From positions 13,092,974 to 13,156,973 of the forward strand of contig NC_135259.1 of assembly GCF_964204865.1 (NCBI RefSeq): a stretch of DNA of 64,000 nucleotides. Reading direction: 5' to 3'. This DNA is from Styela clava (lineage: Eukaryota > Chordata > Ascidiacea > Stolidobranchia > Styelidae). Within the stretch, counting starts at the first letter, position 1. Each line of letters starts with the position of its first letter. Made by a program: the position numbers and the translations under genes. Under the pieces are notes generated by a model, which was not told the DNA's origin, made no database searches, and saw only the letters and a list, made by a program, of their open reading frames with translations. Below are positions 26,365 to 39,072 of the stretch, piece by piece.

Positions 26365-29300
26365 ATGAAAATGAAGCTTTTGTGCATCACGATAACGATG
26401 TTTTTTGCGACAGCATTGTCAATGGAAGAGAAAAGTTCTGCGGCCTTGTTTCGTGATGTCTTCAAATTTTTGGTAAAAAATCCTGTTTCATTTTTTTTTA
26501 TCATAATTTAATTTTTGGCTAACTAAAAGGAGCTGCAAGTATAGGGTTTGCACTAATTGTAGACAGGGATCTGGTTGTGATGTCACTTACAAATTAAATT
26601 TTTGAGGGGGAAGTGCAAGGTTCGATATTTTGCAAATCATAATGGATTGATTGGAATAGTTGTAGAATGCCAAAAATAATATGATTTATTTTTGTGCTGT
26701 GCGTCTTTATTTAAAAAAATTTATTCCGCAATTATCTATCAGGAAGAGAAAAACGAATTGAGTGAGTTATTCGATATGGAGGATGACGAGATAAGAGACG
26801 GAGTCTTGCAACTGTTTCGCGATCACGGATTCGATGAGTCCGATCTCATGGCGGATGGGTTTTTCGGTGGTATCTGGAATATGTTTTTTTCTGGCAGTAA
26901 AAGTACCTTTCAAGCAGTCCAACTAGCGAAAACACTCGGCTGTTATCAGGTATGTGAAATTGGTTTGGTAGTAAACAAAATACGATGTTTACTGCAGATC
27001 CAAAAGATTAAAATTACATTCGAAGAGTGGTATGTAACGAATGAATTTCCACGATTTTATAGTGTGTTTGCTCAGTTCTCAATTAAATATAAGATTAGGG
27101 TACATTTCAATCATATAGCGGTGTTGTATTCGTTTTTATTCAGGGAAAAAGCGGTTTAATAAGAACAGTAAGATTTTCATTGAAAAAATATAACGAGTAC
27201 GGATGTTATTGCGGAGGAGGTCAATCATATGGTAAACCACTGGATGATACCGACAGGTAATTTCATGTTACTAAACGGAAACGTTGGTGGTTGTAATGAA
27301 TATTTTGAAATATTATTTCGATTAGCTGGCACGAATAAAGACAGAATTGTTCCGTTTATGCTTTACTTAATAATACAAGAATAATGCTCAGTACATCCCA
27401 TATATCATAAGATCGAACATTAATGTTAATTCTAGTCAAATTGCTTTGTTCTGATAAATAAATGATTTACTTAGAATAACAGAAATATATTTGCATTCAA
27501 TATTTTGTATGCAGTAAATCGGATGATACTATTTTTTTTTAACAATGTAGGCAATATCAGGACCATTTCCGGCATTTGTATTCACATCGAACGTGGGAAC
27601 GGTTTATGCTTTATATAATAATACAGCGATAATGCTCAGTTTATCTCATATATATAAAATGATCGAACATTTGTTTTAATAAATAAATGATTCACTTAGA
27701 ATAACAAAAAAATTTGCATTCAATATTTTGCATGCAGTAAATCGGATGCTACTATTTATTTTTTTTATTAATGTGGGCAATAGCAGGACTATTTCCGACA
27801 TCTGTATTTACAACGAACGTGGGAGGAGGTGTCGATGTTGGAAAAATATTGCCTACTATAAAGCCTGCTATTGTTATATACTATGAACATGTACAGGCAT
27901 TGGCTAACTGGTGTGATTTTAATTTGACAAATCTTTACAAAAGTCACATTTTCAATTTCGATTTCGAACAATTCGATTGCAGAATTATGAAAGTGACCAA
28001 AAGTCACATTTTCAGTTTTCATATCATCACATTGCCAAATCGAATTCCTAGTGCCCGACATTCACTACACCAAGCTATTGGATACGAAGTGTCCATATGG
28101 GTCGTTTTTCTGAATCGTTGTTGTTGATGTTGCCAGTCTAGTTAAGCGATTTTTAGTGGCAAAATCATCTTTCTTTATAGGTAATGGACGAATCGATTTC
28201 AAATTAGTAGTATCTAAAGATGGATATGATCGCCAAAAAATCGGTATTGTTGCTTCAAAGCTGCATTTCTGTTTTATTCACCTTTCAGGTGTTGTAAACT
28301 CCACGACGAATGCTATGAAAGAACTATGAAAAAATTCAATATCAACGAAGGATGTGACACATACACGACACAGTACAAAACAACATGCTGCAAAAGTCAG
28401 AAAATAACAAAATGTGGAGATGCAGGCCCAAGTAAGAAAAGTCCTAGAATAGGACAAGACATTCTGTCACAAAACGAGATGAAAATATGTAACTAAACAG
28501 TAATATCGCTATTTATTTTCTCAGACATTGTTCAATCCAGTTGATGTTTGCTTAGACAAAATATTTTTCTCATCTTGAACTATGCTTTATGATTATGTAG
28601 TATCTAAGTAGTATTCGTGAAAGAAGTGTGTGAGACTTTTATTTCTGTGACATTCGTCTCATGCAAATTTGATTCGTAATATATTAATATTTAATTTTAC
28701 CAAGGTGCCGGACGCGGTTTCTGCGACTGTGACCAGGCTATGGCAGTGTGTGTTTCTAAATCTAAAGCTTTAATACAGTATAGACGAACTCTGAAAAATG
28801 CCCGAAAACGGAAAGAATGCCGAGTTCCCGGAAAGAAAACGACCCATGCTTCACGATTCTGGGGACTGCTCAAAACCTGCAAAAACATAAGAAGACGCCG
28901 CAAGCTACCGACAGAATATCTGTATGTATAATAACTAAGACATTTTCAAATTTTAGGACAAATAAGTATTGTATTTTATTTGCATTTGATGATTTTTTGT
29001 AAATCTTGAGAAATAATAAGTGCAATGTTTTGGTCGATATTGTTATTATACTCTCATGATTGTACTGTAGATTACATGTCGACTAAAATCTGTTGCCACA
29101 TTCTACGATAAATAGCTAAATACGATATGTTTGGTAGTGAAGTATATAAAACGAGATGTATCAGTCCAAAAAAGACAAAGGTTGGCAAATCGACCTCACC
29201 ACTTGCACCCTACAGCGCAAATGGACTGGGAGCATTTCGCATACAGTCATTGACAAAATTGTAGCTATTGGCTATCGACTGTAAATCTCCTTACTGCGGA

Positions 29301-29678
29301 CGTGCCAAAATGAATATATATAAAAGATATTACTGGTTTTTATAATCGAAATATGTATATTGACTATACCGTTATCTGGGTTTAATACGACTTTGAAAAA
29401 ATGTAATCTCTCGCTTTTCAACATTTGTGCAATATAGCATTTTAATTGTGAGGAAACAGTAAACTGGGGAACTGCAGTCGAATGTACGTTTGCTGCACAG
29501 CTGTATGTTATCATTTTTTCTCGATAGAACATTGTTGAAAGACGGTAGAACATTAGTACTCACTACTAACTTTTATTTTCAATATGAAGATCGTTACATA
29601 TCATAATTTTTCACTTTTAGGGGACAAGGCAAATGCCCTCAATCAGCAAGACGCAGACGGAGGTCTAGATGGTGGTAG
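26365..29678 (+). CDS. Secreted phospholipase A2 (group I/II-like) with basic C-terminal extension
   Basis: Six exons: 26365-26472, 26743-26949, 27144-27256, 28289-28431, 28705-28921 and 29621-29678. They total 846 nt and 281 aa with all phases closing. Residues 1-20 are a signal peptide (MKMKLLCITITMFFATALS). Residues about 21-115 are an acidic leader with no clear family match. The PLA2 core has the calcium loop YGCYCGGG (124-131), then DDTDRCCKLHDECY with the catalytic His148-Asp149 pair, and a later FCDCD helix. The enzyme would hydrolyse the sn-2 ester of phospholipids outside the cell. The usual HDCCY is HDECY here, so one common disulfide cysteine is absent. After about residue 210 the chain is strongly basic, with RRRR near the end of exon 5 and RRRRRSRWW at the C-terminus. 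The ATG at 26365 is followed by a second one at 26371; either gives a signal peptide. Activity is likely but untested by sequence alone. Confidence 0.9.
27355..27830. repeat. Tandem duplication (about 223-bp period) in a PLA2 intron
   Basis: The blocks 'gcagtaaatcggatg' (27511 and 27734), 'gataaataaatga' and 'aataatgctcagt' occur twice in the same order. Two diverged copies of one unit lie inside intron 3. Confidence 0.75.
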
Positions 29679-30117
29679 ATTCGTATTTTACTGCGAAGCA
29701 TTTGTATCTTTATAGACACTTGTTTGGCAAACAGAAACTGCTTATGTTAATATTACTCAAGAGTTTTACTTCACTTATCCTCGAAAACCACAGTATAATA
29801 ATGAGAAAGAGAGAAAGCGAGAGAAAGAAAAGCATAAATACCAAAAACGAAAATTTCGTCGTCGTCAAACATCCATTATAGTTGGTTTTAGAGGGGTATT
29901 CGGTAATTTGGCAATTACAACTAGAACCCCAACGTCAAGTTGTGACTTTCTCAAAAGTTTTAGCGGAGATTTTTTATTTCTACTTTCCTGAATCTATGTA
30001 AATTAAAATGACTTTATTCATTGAACTATAAACGATTAGATCTTCGTTTTAAATATTTTTGTTGCAATATATCAAATTGAAATTGTTATTATGTAAATGG
30101 TTAATTAAAGCCGTATC
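29679..30117. other. 3' flank of the PLA2 gene
   Basis: AT-rich, with a short purine-rich run (agaaagagagaaagcgagaga near 29803). No further gene is seen before the hAT element. Confidence 0.5.
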
Positions 30118-30125
30118 AATTATAG

Positions 30126-32603
30126 CAGGCCTGGGCAAGTTGCGGCCCGCGGGCCACATCCGGCCCGCAGCAACGTTTTATCCGGCCCGTGAGCAAGTTT
30201 CTAGATTTAGACACTTTTTTTCATTTACCTATAAAATATACTTTGATTGCGAACAAAATAATTTTTAGGACAATGAAAAAGTCGATAATAACATTCGACT
30301 AAATTTCCTCTAATTTGCTGTGTCTATTGTCTTTGTCTAACTAAGCATGATAATAAGATTAAATCGCCGATTGTTTTCGTCTCCTCAGGTCACAAATTTT
30401 CCTCAACAAATATAAGTCTTGTATACGGAACTGTGAAACCATTGAAAAAAACGAGTTATTATATAATCATCGGCGACGAGATGCTAAAGATAAATAAAGG
30501 AGTGAATCTGCAAGCAACCTAAATCTAGATTTAGAGCGGCAATATAAAATACTACAAATTGAACGAAAACAAGTTATGATTCAAACGGCTCGCGATAGAT
30601 TAGTAACGCTTTTGTGAAAATGGAAATTTCTGGTTGCCCACTTCACACATTTTAATTGCGTAGCCTTCGTGGGCGCGATGTACCTTTTGATCAATTCTGA
30701 AAATACCGACCGGGCCTGATTTTATAAGATAATTGATAGAAGGTAAACTCAATCGATTTTTATGTAACTAAAAAGAATTTTACTCGGTGTACTTTATCGC
30801 AGGGGGATTTTTCTGATGGTAAAATCTTTAAAACAGAGCTAAGTCAGTGTTGCAGGAACAGATCAGATTTGTCGAATTCACAAAATCGCAAAACACGAAT
30901 AAAATAATCTGGCACGTTACCTCACATTTTAATGTCCGCAGAATGCGGTGGTATTTCAGAATTCTAATGCTTATATTTTATCAAAGCAGCCGCGGGTTAG
31001 GTTGAAAACAACAAGACATTTCAATGTGCCCGTATCATTGCATTTTAAATATATCCGTATCGCAAAAACAGATATAGTATATAAAGTATATCTCACATTT
31101 TTAAATCCGCAGATAGTAGGGATGGGCCGGGATTCGGATCCGGACTCGGATTCGAGTCGAATCCAGTCATTTTTTAGACTCGGATTCGATTTCGAGTCCA
31201 CGTCGTTTTTACCGAGTCTATAATCAATTCTGTTTTTACTAATTTACGCTTATGTTTGTACTGTTACCCCTTTAAATCTCACTATCTACCTTAACTAGTT
31301 GAAATTCAAGGTTAGATATTTAACAATATCACTCGTGTGTATTATAAACACACCTAATAAAAACGACGACAGATATCCAGATAATATAACGCAAGGTAAA
31401 AACTATTGATAGCTTATAACAATGATGCGCCAGTCGCCTTCAAACTATCTATCCTTTTTAGTATACATGTGGTACACAATAAAATATATGTGTTAGCGCA
31501 ATATTTTTAAGTTTTCGATTCGCGTAAATAAATATGAAACATGCGCAGGATCAACCCAAGGGGAATCTCATCAATACCTCTTTTAAATCGAGGTTATTAC
31601 GTGCAATCCTTTCTCTAAAAAGGGAGCAATGGAAAGCATGGAGCGTTTCAGAACGTTTACATGAACTACTGAATTGCAAGCATTGTATTAACGACAAGTG
31701 GCACCTCTCTACCATTTGCAAACGCGGCATAGTAAATTTAGGGTTAGAAATATCTGAATTTATGGGAAAGCATTGTAGTCAAAAGCTTTTTATTTTTCTA
31801 TTTGACATGTAATACTTTTTAAATAGCCGCCCAGAATTGACGCAAGGTGGTGGGCTGAAAATCCAGTTCACAGCCAAGGCGCACATTGACCCAAGTTTAC
31901 GTTTGTATTATGGCAGCCAAAAAAAACGAAAAATATATTTTTAAATTGATTCAACAGCTATCTGCAGAACCATTAGGCAAAAAATATGAGCTACGCCGTA
32001 TGTTTGTGTGCTGTAGTATGGTCAAAAACGTGTTTTTCCACTTTTACATTGTGACGTCACGGACTCGGAGGATTCGATTCGAGTCCTTGACCTATTACTC
32101 GGATTCGTCGAATCTCTGTAATGTCGGACTCGTCCCATCCCTAGCAGATAGTCGTGGTATTTTACAGCAGACTTTTACGCTCGCAATGCATTAAAATTTC
32201 CACGAACCTTGTTCACCTTAAAAATGCTATGATGACAACAAAATTATATGAATCACGATGGCCACCAAAGGCATGGTCCTGATTCCGCATTGTTACTCAC
32301 TTTCCACTATTAATGACAAAATTCGGCATTGTTATGCAAGCGTTCCGTTTCTCTGATCCAATGTATTGTCTTGAAATCGCCAGGTTTACGTTTTAAACTA
32401 GTTTGTTAAATGCGCCTTGAATAAAAATTCTAACAAAGTGCAATAGATATTGTACTCATTTATATACTTACTTATATATAGTACGTATTTAAATATGTGA
32501 TAAAATACAATAAAAACGCGCAATTGACTCTACTTAGTCCGGCCCGCCACTGCATTTTGAATATTCAATGTGGCCCGATACCAAAAATAATTGCCCAGCC
32601 CTG
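30126..32603. mobile_element. hAT-type DNA transposon, non-autonomous, interrupted by a nested element
   Basis: The left end is CAGGCCTGGGCAAG and the right end, reversed, is CAGGGCTGGGCAAT, making terminal inverted repeats. The flanks carry an exact 8-bp duplication AATTATAG (30118-30125 and 32604-32611). The left end continues with the CGGCCCGCGGGCC block typical of animal hAT ends. No transposase frame is visible, so it probably moved with enzyme supplied elsewhere. A second element occupies 31117-32143. Confidence 0.9.
31117..32143. mobile_element. Nested hAT-type element
   Basis: Ends TAGGGATGGG and CCCATCCCTA are perfect 10-base inverted repeats. The flanking 8-mers are identical, GCAGATAG at 31109-31116 and 32144-32151. 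Just inside both ends are runs of 'gactcggattcga'-type words. The one 92-codon frame (31534-31812) has no transposase motif I can recognise. It sits wholly inside the 30126-32603 element, so it is the younger insertion. Confidence 0.9.
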
Positions 32604-32611
32604 AATTATAG

Positions 32612-33140
32612 GATGGAAAAACTCTAAGATGCCTGAAAATCTCTGTTCAGAGTGCTGAATTCTTTATAAATGTGTTTGATTTACCAATTTTCTGTATTCA
32701 ATAGTAAGTTCAACTTAACACCCTCAAAGTTTTATTTTGAGACTTCAAAAACTTGACAACATGAGAAATGATAAAGCCGATTGACCTATACTCTCGTTTC
32801 CAGTATAAGGAAATGGTTATCGATTTTGGAGGAAATTATAATCCTCCAAACATTCAATCTAAAAGCAAGGAACTAACAACTCTTCATATCCCATCGATAT
32901 ATATTTCCTCATCTTTCATGATCATTTCAGTAGAAACAACTTTTTGTACTTATTTATGTTTGACAATAAACTTCCATTGCAATCATCATTATCATTTATT
33001 TTATTGCATTCCCCCAAAATTACAGTTGTCCAATTTTGTACCAGCCATTTAAAAATACAATCAATGTATTTTGACGAAGGAATAAATTGAATTTCTTTAA
33101 ATCAATGTTGTAAACAGATATATAAATGATAAAACTGATC
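32612..33140. other. 3' flank of P450 gene A
   Basis: No gene. An AATAAA on the minus strand (32995-33000) could end gene A transcripts. Confidence 0.45.
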
Positions 33141-36100
33141 TTACACGGCTTCAAAAAATAATTTGTAAGAGAGAGGATGGTAGAACGTTCCTTGGTGACC
33201 ATGTGAAAACGGTGGTAAAGGGAAATCTGGATCCTCGGAGATTTTGAAATTTCGAAGTAGTCCCGACAAAACAAGAAAAAGTTCCATCTCAGCTAAATGC
33301 ATTCCAATGCAATTTCTCGGACCGATTGAGAAAGGAATTACGTGACTATGTTTTGAAAACTTTCCTTCGTCGTCAAGAAATCGTTCAGGTTGAAATTCAT
33401 TTGGATTGCTGAACGTCTTCGGATCTCGATGAACTTCCCATAGATTTATCATCACCTACAATTAGTATGTTTAGTTATAAGTAAACTTCTGCAAAAATCG
33501 GAATTCATAACCATGTTATACTTAATAAAGTGTTTGTTGGAAATGTATACCCGCCTAAAGAAACGATCGCAGTTGTCTTTCGAGGTAACAGAATTGCTAT
33601 TGGTTTGTGCCGTTGGATTTCATGTATAAATGAACATGTTAGATGCATATTTGATCGATTCTCCATCGAAATCGAACCAGCTGTACCTGGAAGTTGAGCA
33701 AATATGGACTTAATCGTTCAATTATCATCGTCTATATATTTATGTATTAAGTTCGACGAGATATATTAGAACTTCTATATTGTAGCCCATAACCTACCGC
33801 AATTTGCCCTTATTTCATCTCGCAGACTTTCCTGATATTCTTGATGTTTGGCGAGGTAGAGGAAGCACCACCGTAAAGTTGTAGTTGTGGTTTCTGATCC
33901 CGTAATTATTAAATCTCTTATGACAGCATCCAATACTTTTCTCTAAATTATAAATCAGAAAATACTAATCATAATATGGTAGGAAAATATTGCTCTTTAC
34001 GAAGTACATAGATGTATGACAACTCTGTAGAACCAATCATTCAACATGATCTCTAAAACCGCAAGAGGGCGTTTAGGAGGTTTATATCAGAAACTTTTTA
34101 TTATTGATTCTGATAGTGCTTATTGATGAATTGTATTGAAGTTGGCCGTCATCCATACTTTATTGCAACCCGTCGATCTTCTGAGAAAAAAATCTTCTTT
34201 GACTCATGACTGTTACAGCACGAAAAGCGCATGGTATGGATTTGAGAAAGGGACTGATCATTAAAATATCGTGGCTTGTTAACTGTGGTGTATTATCAAA
34301 ATGTATTAACACCGTGAAAGGTTCAATTTCTTCTTTATTCATTTTCTTTAGGAAAGCATCGATGAAATCCCGAATATCGTTCGGGTCGAATGTCTTTATG
34401 TGATTTGCAATCGCTGATCTAACGATTTCTACAAAGAAAGAAAGAATGGAATAGCTAGCTTTCAGACAATAGATGGTATCACAGCATCCAATACTTGCAC
34501 TATATGTTTGTATCACACTTTAAAAATTGTTGTTGTCGTTAGATTTCTATTACTTTTATTTGTATTAAAAATGGGCTTTATGAGATTCGTTTTTAACGTT
34601 GAAGCTTTGTTTGATAACGTCATCAGAATTAAAAGTTGCGCAACGTGTAGCAGTTCAGCGATAGTTTTTTTGACGAGCTGAAGGTAGACTACCGGTACTG
34701 TAAAAGATTCAATTTAACAGTTTTGACTTGAAGCATTTGGTATTTTGAATAACGTTAAGTCTGGACACGGGAATCATCATTGTCACGGGATCGGGGAAAA
34801 TTATAACTGTCACTGTATATCGATAACCTTGTAACGGTGCTGGTAAGTTAGCTGTTTCACAGTTACAGCTTCGTTCAGGATATGATTTTTGGAGTAATTG
34901 TGGGTGAATAATTTCGTTTTGGTCTTCGTGTCCATATATTTGAGTATTGCTCTCTTATTATTGCAAAGTGAGGCTATTCTTCGGAATTCATCGTAAATAT
35001 ATCAGAAACCTTGCAGCTGTTTAAATAATAAATCTAAATTAATACCTTTTGTGATTTTTACGTGCTCAAATGTGTCTTGCAAAACTTTTGAAAAACCTGG
35101 TAAATAACGAAGCAGAGGAAAAAATTGTATCTTTTGCAACCGGCCGTTGTTTTCGCCAAATCTGTTTATAACGAAAAGAATTTTACATAACCGAAATCAT
35201 CAAAACAAGAAAGTTGTAAAATAAATGCACAGTGACTCTAGACACAGCTATACTCTACAAAGTCAGATGATAGTATTTCTGGATTGGAGAAATGCTGATC
35301 GAAAGTGATAGATTGTCTAACGATTGGAAGAAATCATCAAATGACTTTTTATTGATGATTTAATATAAAAATATAATGCATACCGTTTTCTACTCATGTG
35401 CAACATTGTTTTGAAAGGCTCGCTTTCATAATCGACCCTATTTCCACTGACTATACTCATTATTATATTGATCGCAGCATTTCCAAGGTGATTCTGAAAA
35501 GTTGAATCCATTGAAAAAAAATATCGGACAATTATTTAAAGGTTGATAAGGATTAAATCACACTAAATCGGCAATGTAAACGGTTGTTTGTGGCATGGTA
35601 ACTTACAGTGACGTCGAAGGATCTTCCATGTTTAGACATTATAATTTCTGATAAAAATCTAACTTCTTCATTCACACGAGCTTCCATACTTCGCTTGCCA
35701 ACACCAAATCTGAAAGTAGGTGGAATGGAATTGAAATAGCACGTTGTTCTGACAGTCATATTTCTAAATAGTAATTCGTGTAGACAAAAATATAGAATAT
35801 TGATGGAATTCTTTACCTTTTCCAAAAAAGCGAATGCTAAAAAACTCGCAGAAGGGCGTCTTGATAAAGTTTTAATACAAATCTTAAGCTCTCAACAATT
35901 CATTTGAGCATCTTTTTTGATCCTAATATATCAGCAATTAGTATCACATATATTCACCCTTTTAGTGTCGTTATCCCAAATTTTCGTAGACGTCTATAAC
36001 TGTCGGAATGAGGTCGATAAACAAAGCCCAGATCTCCCCCAAACGAGCGTATAATAGCCGAAGCACTTTTGCCGGAGAGCGCGTCTCCCTTTTTCAATAA

Positions 36101-36630
36101 AGCCTGGATTGATGAGAATAGAATTCAGAATAGTTTGTTTTTTATTTATATCGAGTCGAAGAAAAGGGATGATACGGTCGATAAACAAAGCCCAGATCTC
36201 CCCCAAACCAACGTATAATAGGCGAAGCATTTTTGCCGAAGAGCGCGTCTCCCTTTTTCAATAAAGCCTAGAATGATGAGAATAGAATTCATAATAGTTT
36301 GTTTTTTATTTATATCGAGTTGATAAAAAAGAATGATACTGTCAAAATTTAATGTTTACCCACCTCATGAATTATATCGAAATCGTTCAAAACTACATAT
36401 GTTTTTCTTCCAAGGGGTAGAGTATAAATTGAACCGTATTCTTTTCTCAGCTTCGCAAGAGTATCTTGTGGTTTCTTGCCCATGAATGGAATATATCCCA
36501 GCAATGGTAATCCTGTTGGACCAGGTGGAATTCCAGACTTCCGACTGGTACGCCACCACACCAATATAGTGATTAGAACAACTACTGCACAGCTTTTAAC
36601 AGTTAATAAAATATCGACCGTGTATTGCAT
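33141..36630 (-). CDS. Cytochrome P450, CYP2 clan, gene A (splice-donor lesion, possibly a pseudogene)
   Basis: Nine exons: 36630-36364, 36103-35958, 35709-35607, 35493-35384, 35161-35046, 34428-34313, 33942-33798, 33686-33526 and 33455-33141. Exon lengths are the same as in genes B and C (492 codons). It has the N-terminal anchor, PPGPTGLPLLGY, the I-helix GSETT, the K-helix EIQR, PERF and the heme loop FSIGPRNCIG. P450s of this clan are ER-bound monooxygenases acting on fatty acids, steroids or xenobiotics; the substrate is unknown. Two signs of decay are present. The exon 8 donor reads TTAAGT where B and C have GTAAGT (base 33525), and intron retention would reach a stop within a few codons. 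The conserved Ala before GSETT is Thr. All frames are otherwise open, so the lesion is recent or a distant donor is used. Intron 1 contains an extra partial copy of exon 2. Confidence 0.85.
36012..36339. repeat. 164-bp tandem duplication including part of exon 2 of P450 gene A
   Basis: Unit 36012-36175 and unit 36176-36339 both run from 'ggtcgataaacaaagcccag' through the splice acceptor and first half of exon 2. The second unit (nearer exon 1) lacks the 3' half of the exon, so it cannot replace it. Its reading frame still encodes the same LLKKGDAL start. Confidence 0.85.
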
Positions 36631-37557
36631 CGTGACTTATTAACTGTAGGTATAAGAATAAATTTGAAATAATCAAGATTGTCATATATATTGTATAGAC
36701 ACATACATTTCAATACGGATCAGGTAATCTTAGAACAAATTTAGTTTTCACATAACTACTATAATATATATTGCTTCAAGGTTCAAGTAACAAGAGTAAC
36801 AAGAGAGCAATGCTTAACTATATGAAAACGAAGGACGACATATCACACAGAAATTTAAAGTAAAAAACAAGCCCACAGAAATTTTCGAAATAAATAAAAG
36901 TATGAGCCTTCTAGCGACTCTCTACTGATAATTTCAGACCAATTGTTTCAATAGTTAATGAGAAAAGCTATTTTTTCACGACAACAGCAAGAAAAATACA
37001 AAATGACAAAACGATTTATAGTTTCATTTCGTGTCCAATCAATTCATACGTACAATGCTGTTTATACAATACGTCATTGATTGTCTACTACTCAGCCAAA
37101 GCAAAATATCCGCATAAGATTGAAAGAATTTTCTAGGTCAGGGGTGTATAACATTGTGTAGCCGGCGCATTACGTTTTGGTATAAGTTTGACAGTGTGAT
37201 TTAGGTATTTTTATTTTCTGCTCAATTACAAAATGTTAGATTTCCTTTAGTTTAATGCATAAAAGATTGAGTCAAGTCTTGCTTTTTGTAGATAAAAAAA
37301 CATATGTTGACGAATACTCACTCCTCTTGGCATTATCTATCTTCAGAGTCTGGCTACATATATGATATATGTGTGTGTGCTGCCTCGATTATGCCAAAAT
37401 CTATTTCCAATTTAGAATTAAAAGAATTCTTTTATCTGCTGACAATATTCTTTTCCTTTTTGAAGTGATATTTGCAACTTTTATACGGTTCATGATACCG
37501 GTAATTTATTTCCCATCCGAAATCAAAAAACATAGCTACTTCTTTGGTTTGTCGTAA
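36631..37557. other. Upstream flank of gene A with a dispersed repeat fragment
   Basis: 36880-37045 is a diverged copy of the dispersed repeat also seen at 7850-8115. The rest has no recognised feature. Confidence 0.55.
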
Positions 37558-38155
37558 CAGTCAAGCGCCAAAATGTAAGCAAGTGTAACAATGATACTAA
37601 GTTTTATCTAAATTCTAGTTAATTAATAACCAATACCCCCGTATGCGGGGGTGACCAACGCTTCGCTCGAACACGTTCCTGGAACGTCGTGATAACCAGC
37701 AAAGTCGATATTAATATTTGTTTTGCACGTTAGAGTTGGACGACCGCAGCAAATAGGCAACATGCATTGCAGCTGGCTTTCGGAAGTTATGTATTAGATT
37801 CTTGTATAGAGGATGTCATGTTAATGTAGCTCACGTAGTGACATGTGGACATACATTTTCTGAAATAAAGGAACCTGCTGTTTAAGAGTTCGATACAAAT
37901 TGAATCCCATGACTGGACGTTATAGGTATCCTTGCCTTGTGCCTATTTTGCAGTTGAAAAACGCGATAGCTCGACGGCAGATTTTGCCTTCGACGGTCGC
38001 AGGTTGTGCACCGCTGTTTTTCAGGTAAAATTTAACTTATTGACTCATTTTAGAGTGAAGTAAGAGATGATATATTCCTCGTACTCATGTTGCAATATAT
38101 AAAATGATAATTACTTAATTTGGCAAGGCTCCACGAGAGCATCATGTATCAATTA

Positions 38156-38360
38156 TGGTGACCGTACATTTGAACCCATGCGTATGTCCACGGGTTCAAT
38201 CTATATGCGGGTGCTAAAACCCATGGGTTAGGGTTAGTATGGGTTTAACTATCCGTGAAACAAAAAAAAAATCCATAGGTGCAATAGCATACAGGTGCAA
38301 ATGTCATGGGTTCAAATGTACGTGGGTTCAAATGTACGTGGGTTCAAATGTAATGGAACC
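38156..38360. mobile_element. 205-bp MITE beside P450 gene B
   Basis: The ends GGTGACCGTACATTTGAACC and, reversed, GGTTCCATTACATTTGAACC are imperfect inverted repeats. ATCAATTAT flanks both sides (38147-38155 and 38361-38369). The matching place in unit 2 (near 47150) lacks the insert. The interior repeats 'gggttcaaatgtacgt'. Confidence 0.82.
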
Positions 38361-39072
38361 ATCAATTATAATTGGATGAATTGCACGAATGCTATTTAAA
38401 CGAAAGATTTTGAATCCAATAGTGAATTCAATTCAACGGCGCGAAGTTTTCTTTTAAACTTGACAGCACATAATAAAGCCGATCGAAAAATTTCCTCCAC
38501 AAATATCTAGATTGTTATACAGAGAGAATAGTTTTACGGTGTGCCAAATCGTGACCAAATTCTGGTGGAGATTGGTATCCTTCAAAATATTCAATTTTAT
38601 AAAAGCCAAAAATCAACAATATATTCGCAAGAAGCTAGCTCTTCTTATCCCATCCTATAATATTTATCGTCACTCACGATCAATCATTTCAACAGAAGCG
38701 ACTTTTTAAAGTTTATAAGGGTTTGACATTAAACCCCTATCGTATTTATTATTGTCATTTATTTTATTGCATTTACATAGAAGCATTCAGTAAAATAAAT
38801 CCAAAACGACAACTAAATATTTGTTGTGTTATCAATTTACGCTACTTTGTTACATGCAACATATAAATAAATGATTAGTACAGACAACTGGGTAAATATT
38901 ACAGTCTATATTATGTTAATAATTTAGAGAAAAAAACTTCAGGTAGTATTTTCGACAGTGCTGATAAATTTTTGTACCAGCCAATTAAAAAACAATGAAT
39001 GTATGACAAATGAATAAATTGCATTTCTTCAAAATCAATGTTGTGGACACACATATGATGAAACCGATCCTA

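Noticed and set aside
31534-31812. Transposase remnant in the nested element
   Set aside because: The 92-codon frame has no recognisable hAT dimerisation or catalytic motif.
37640-37660. A terminator-like hairpin (cccccgtatgcggggg)
   Set aside because: It is a short GC palindrome in repeat-like sequence shared by both duplication units; there is no transcript next to it in the right orientation.
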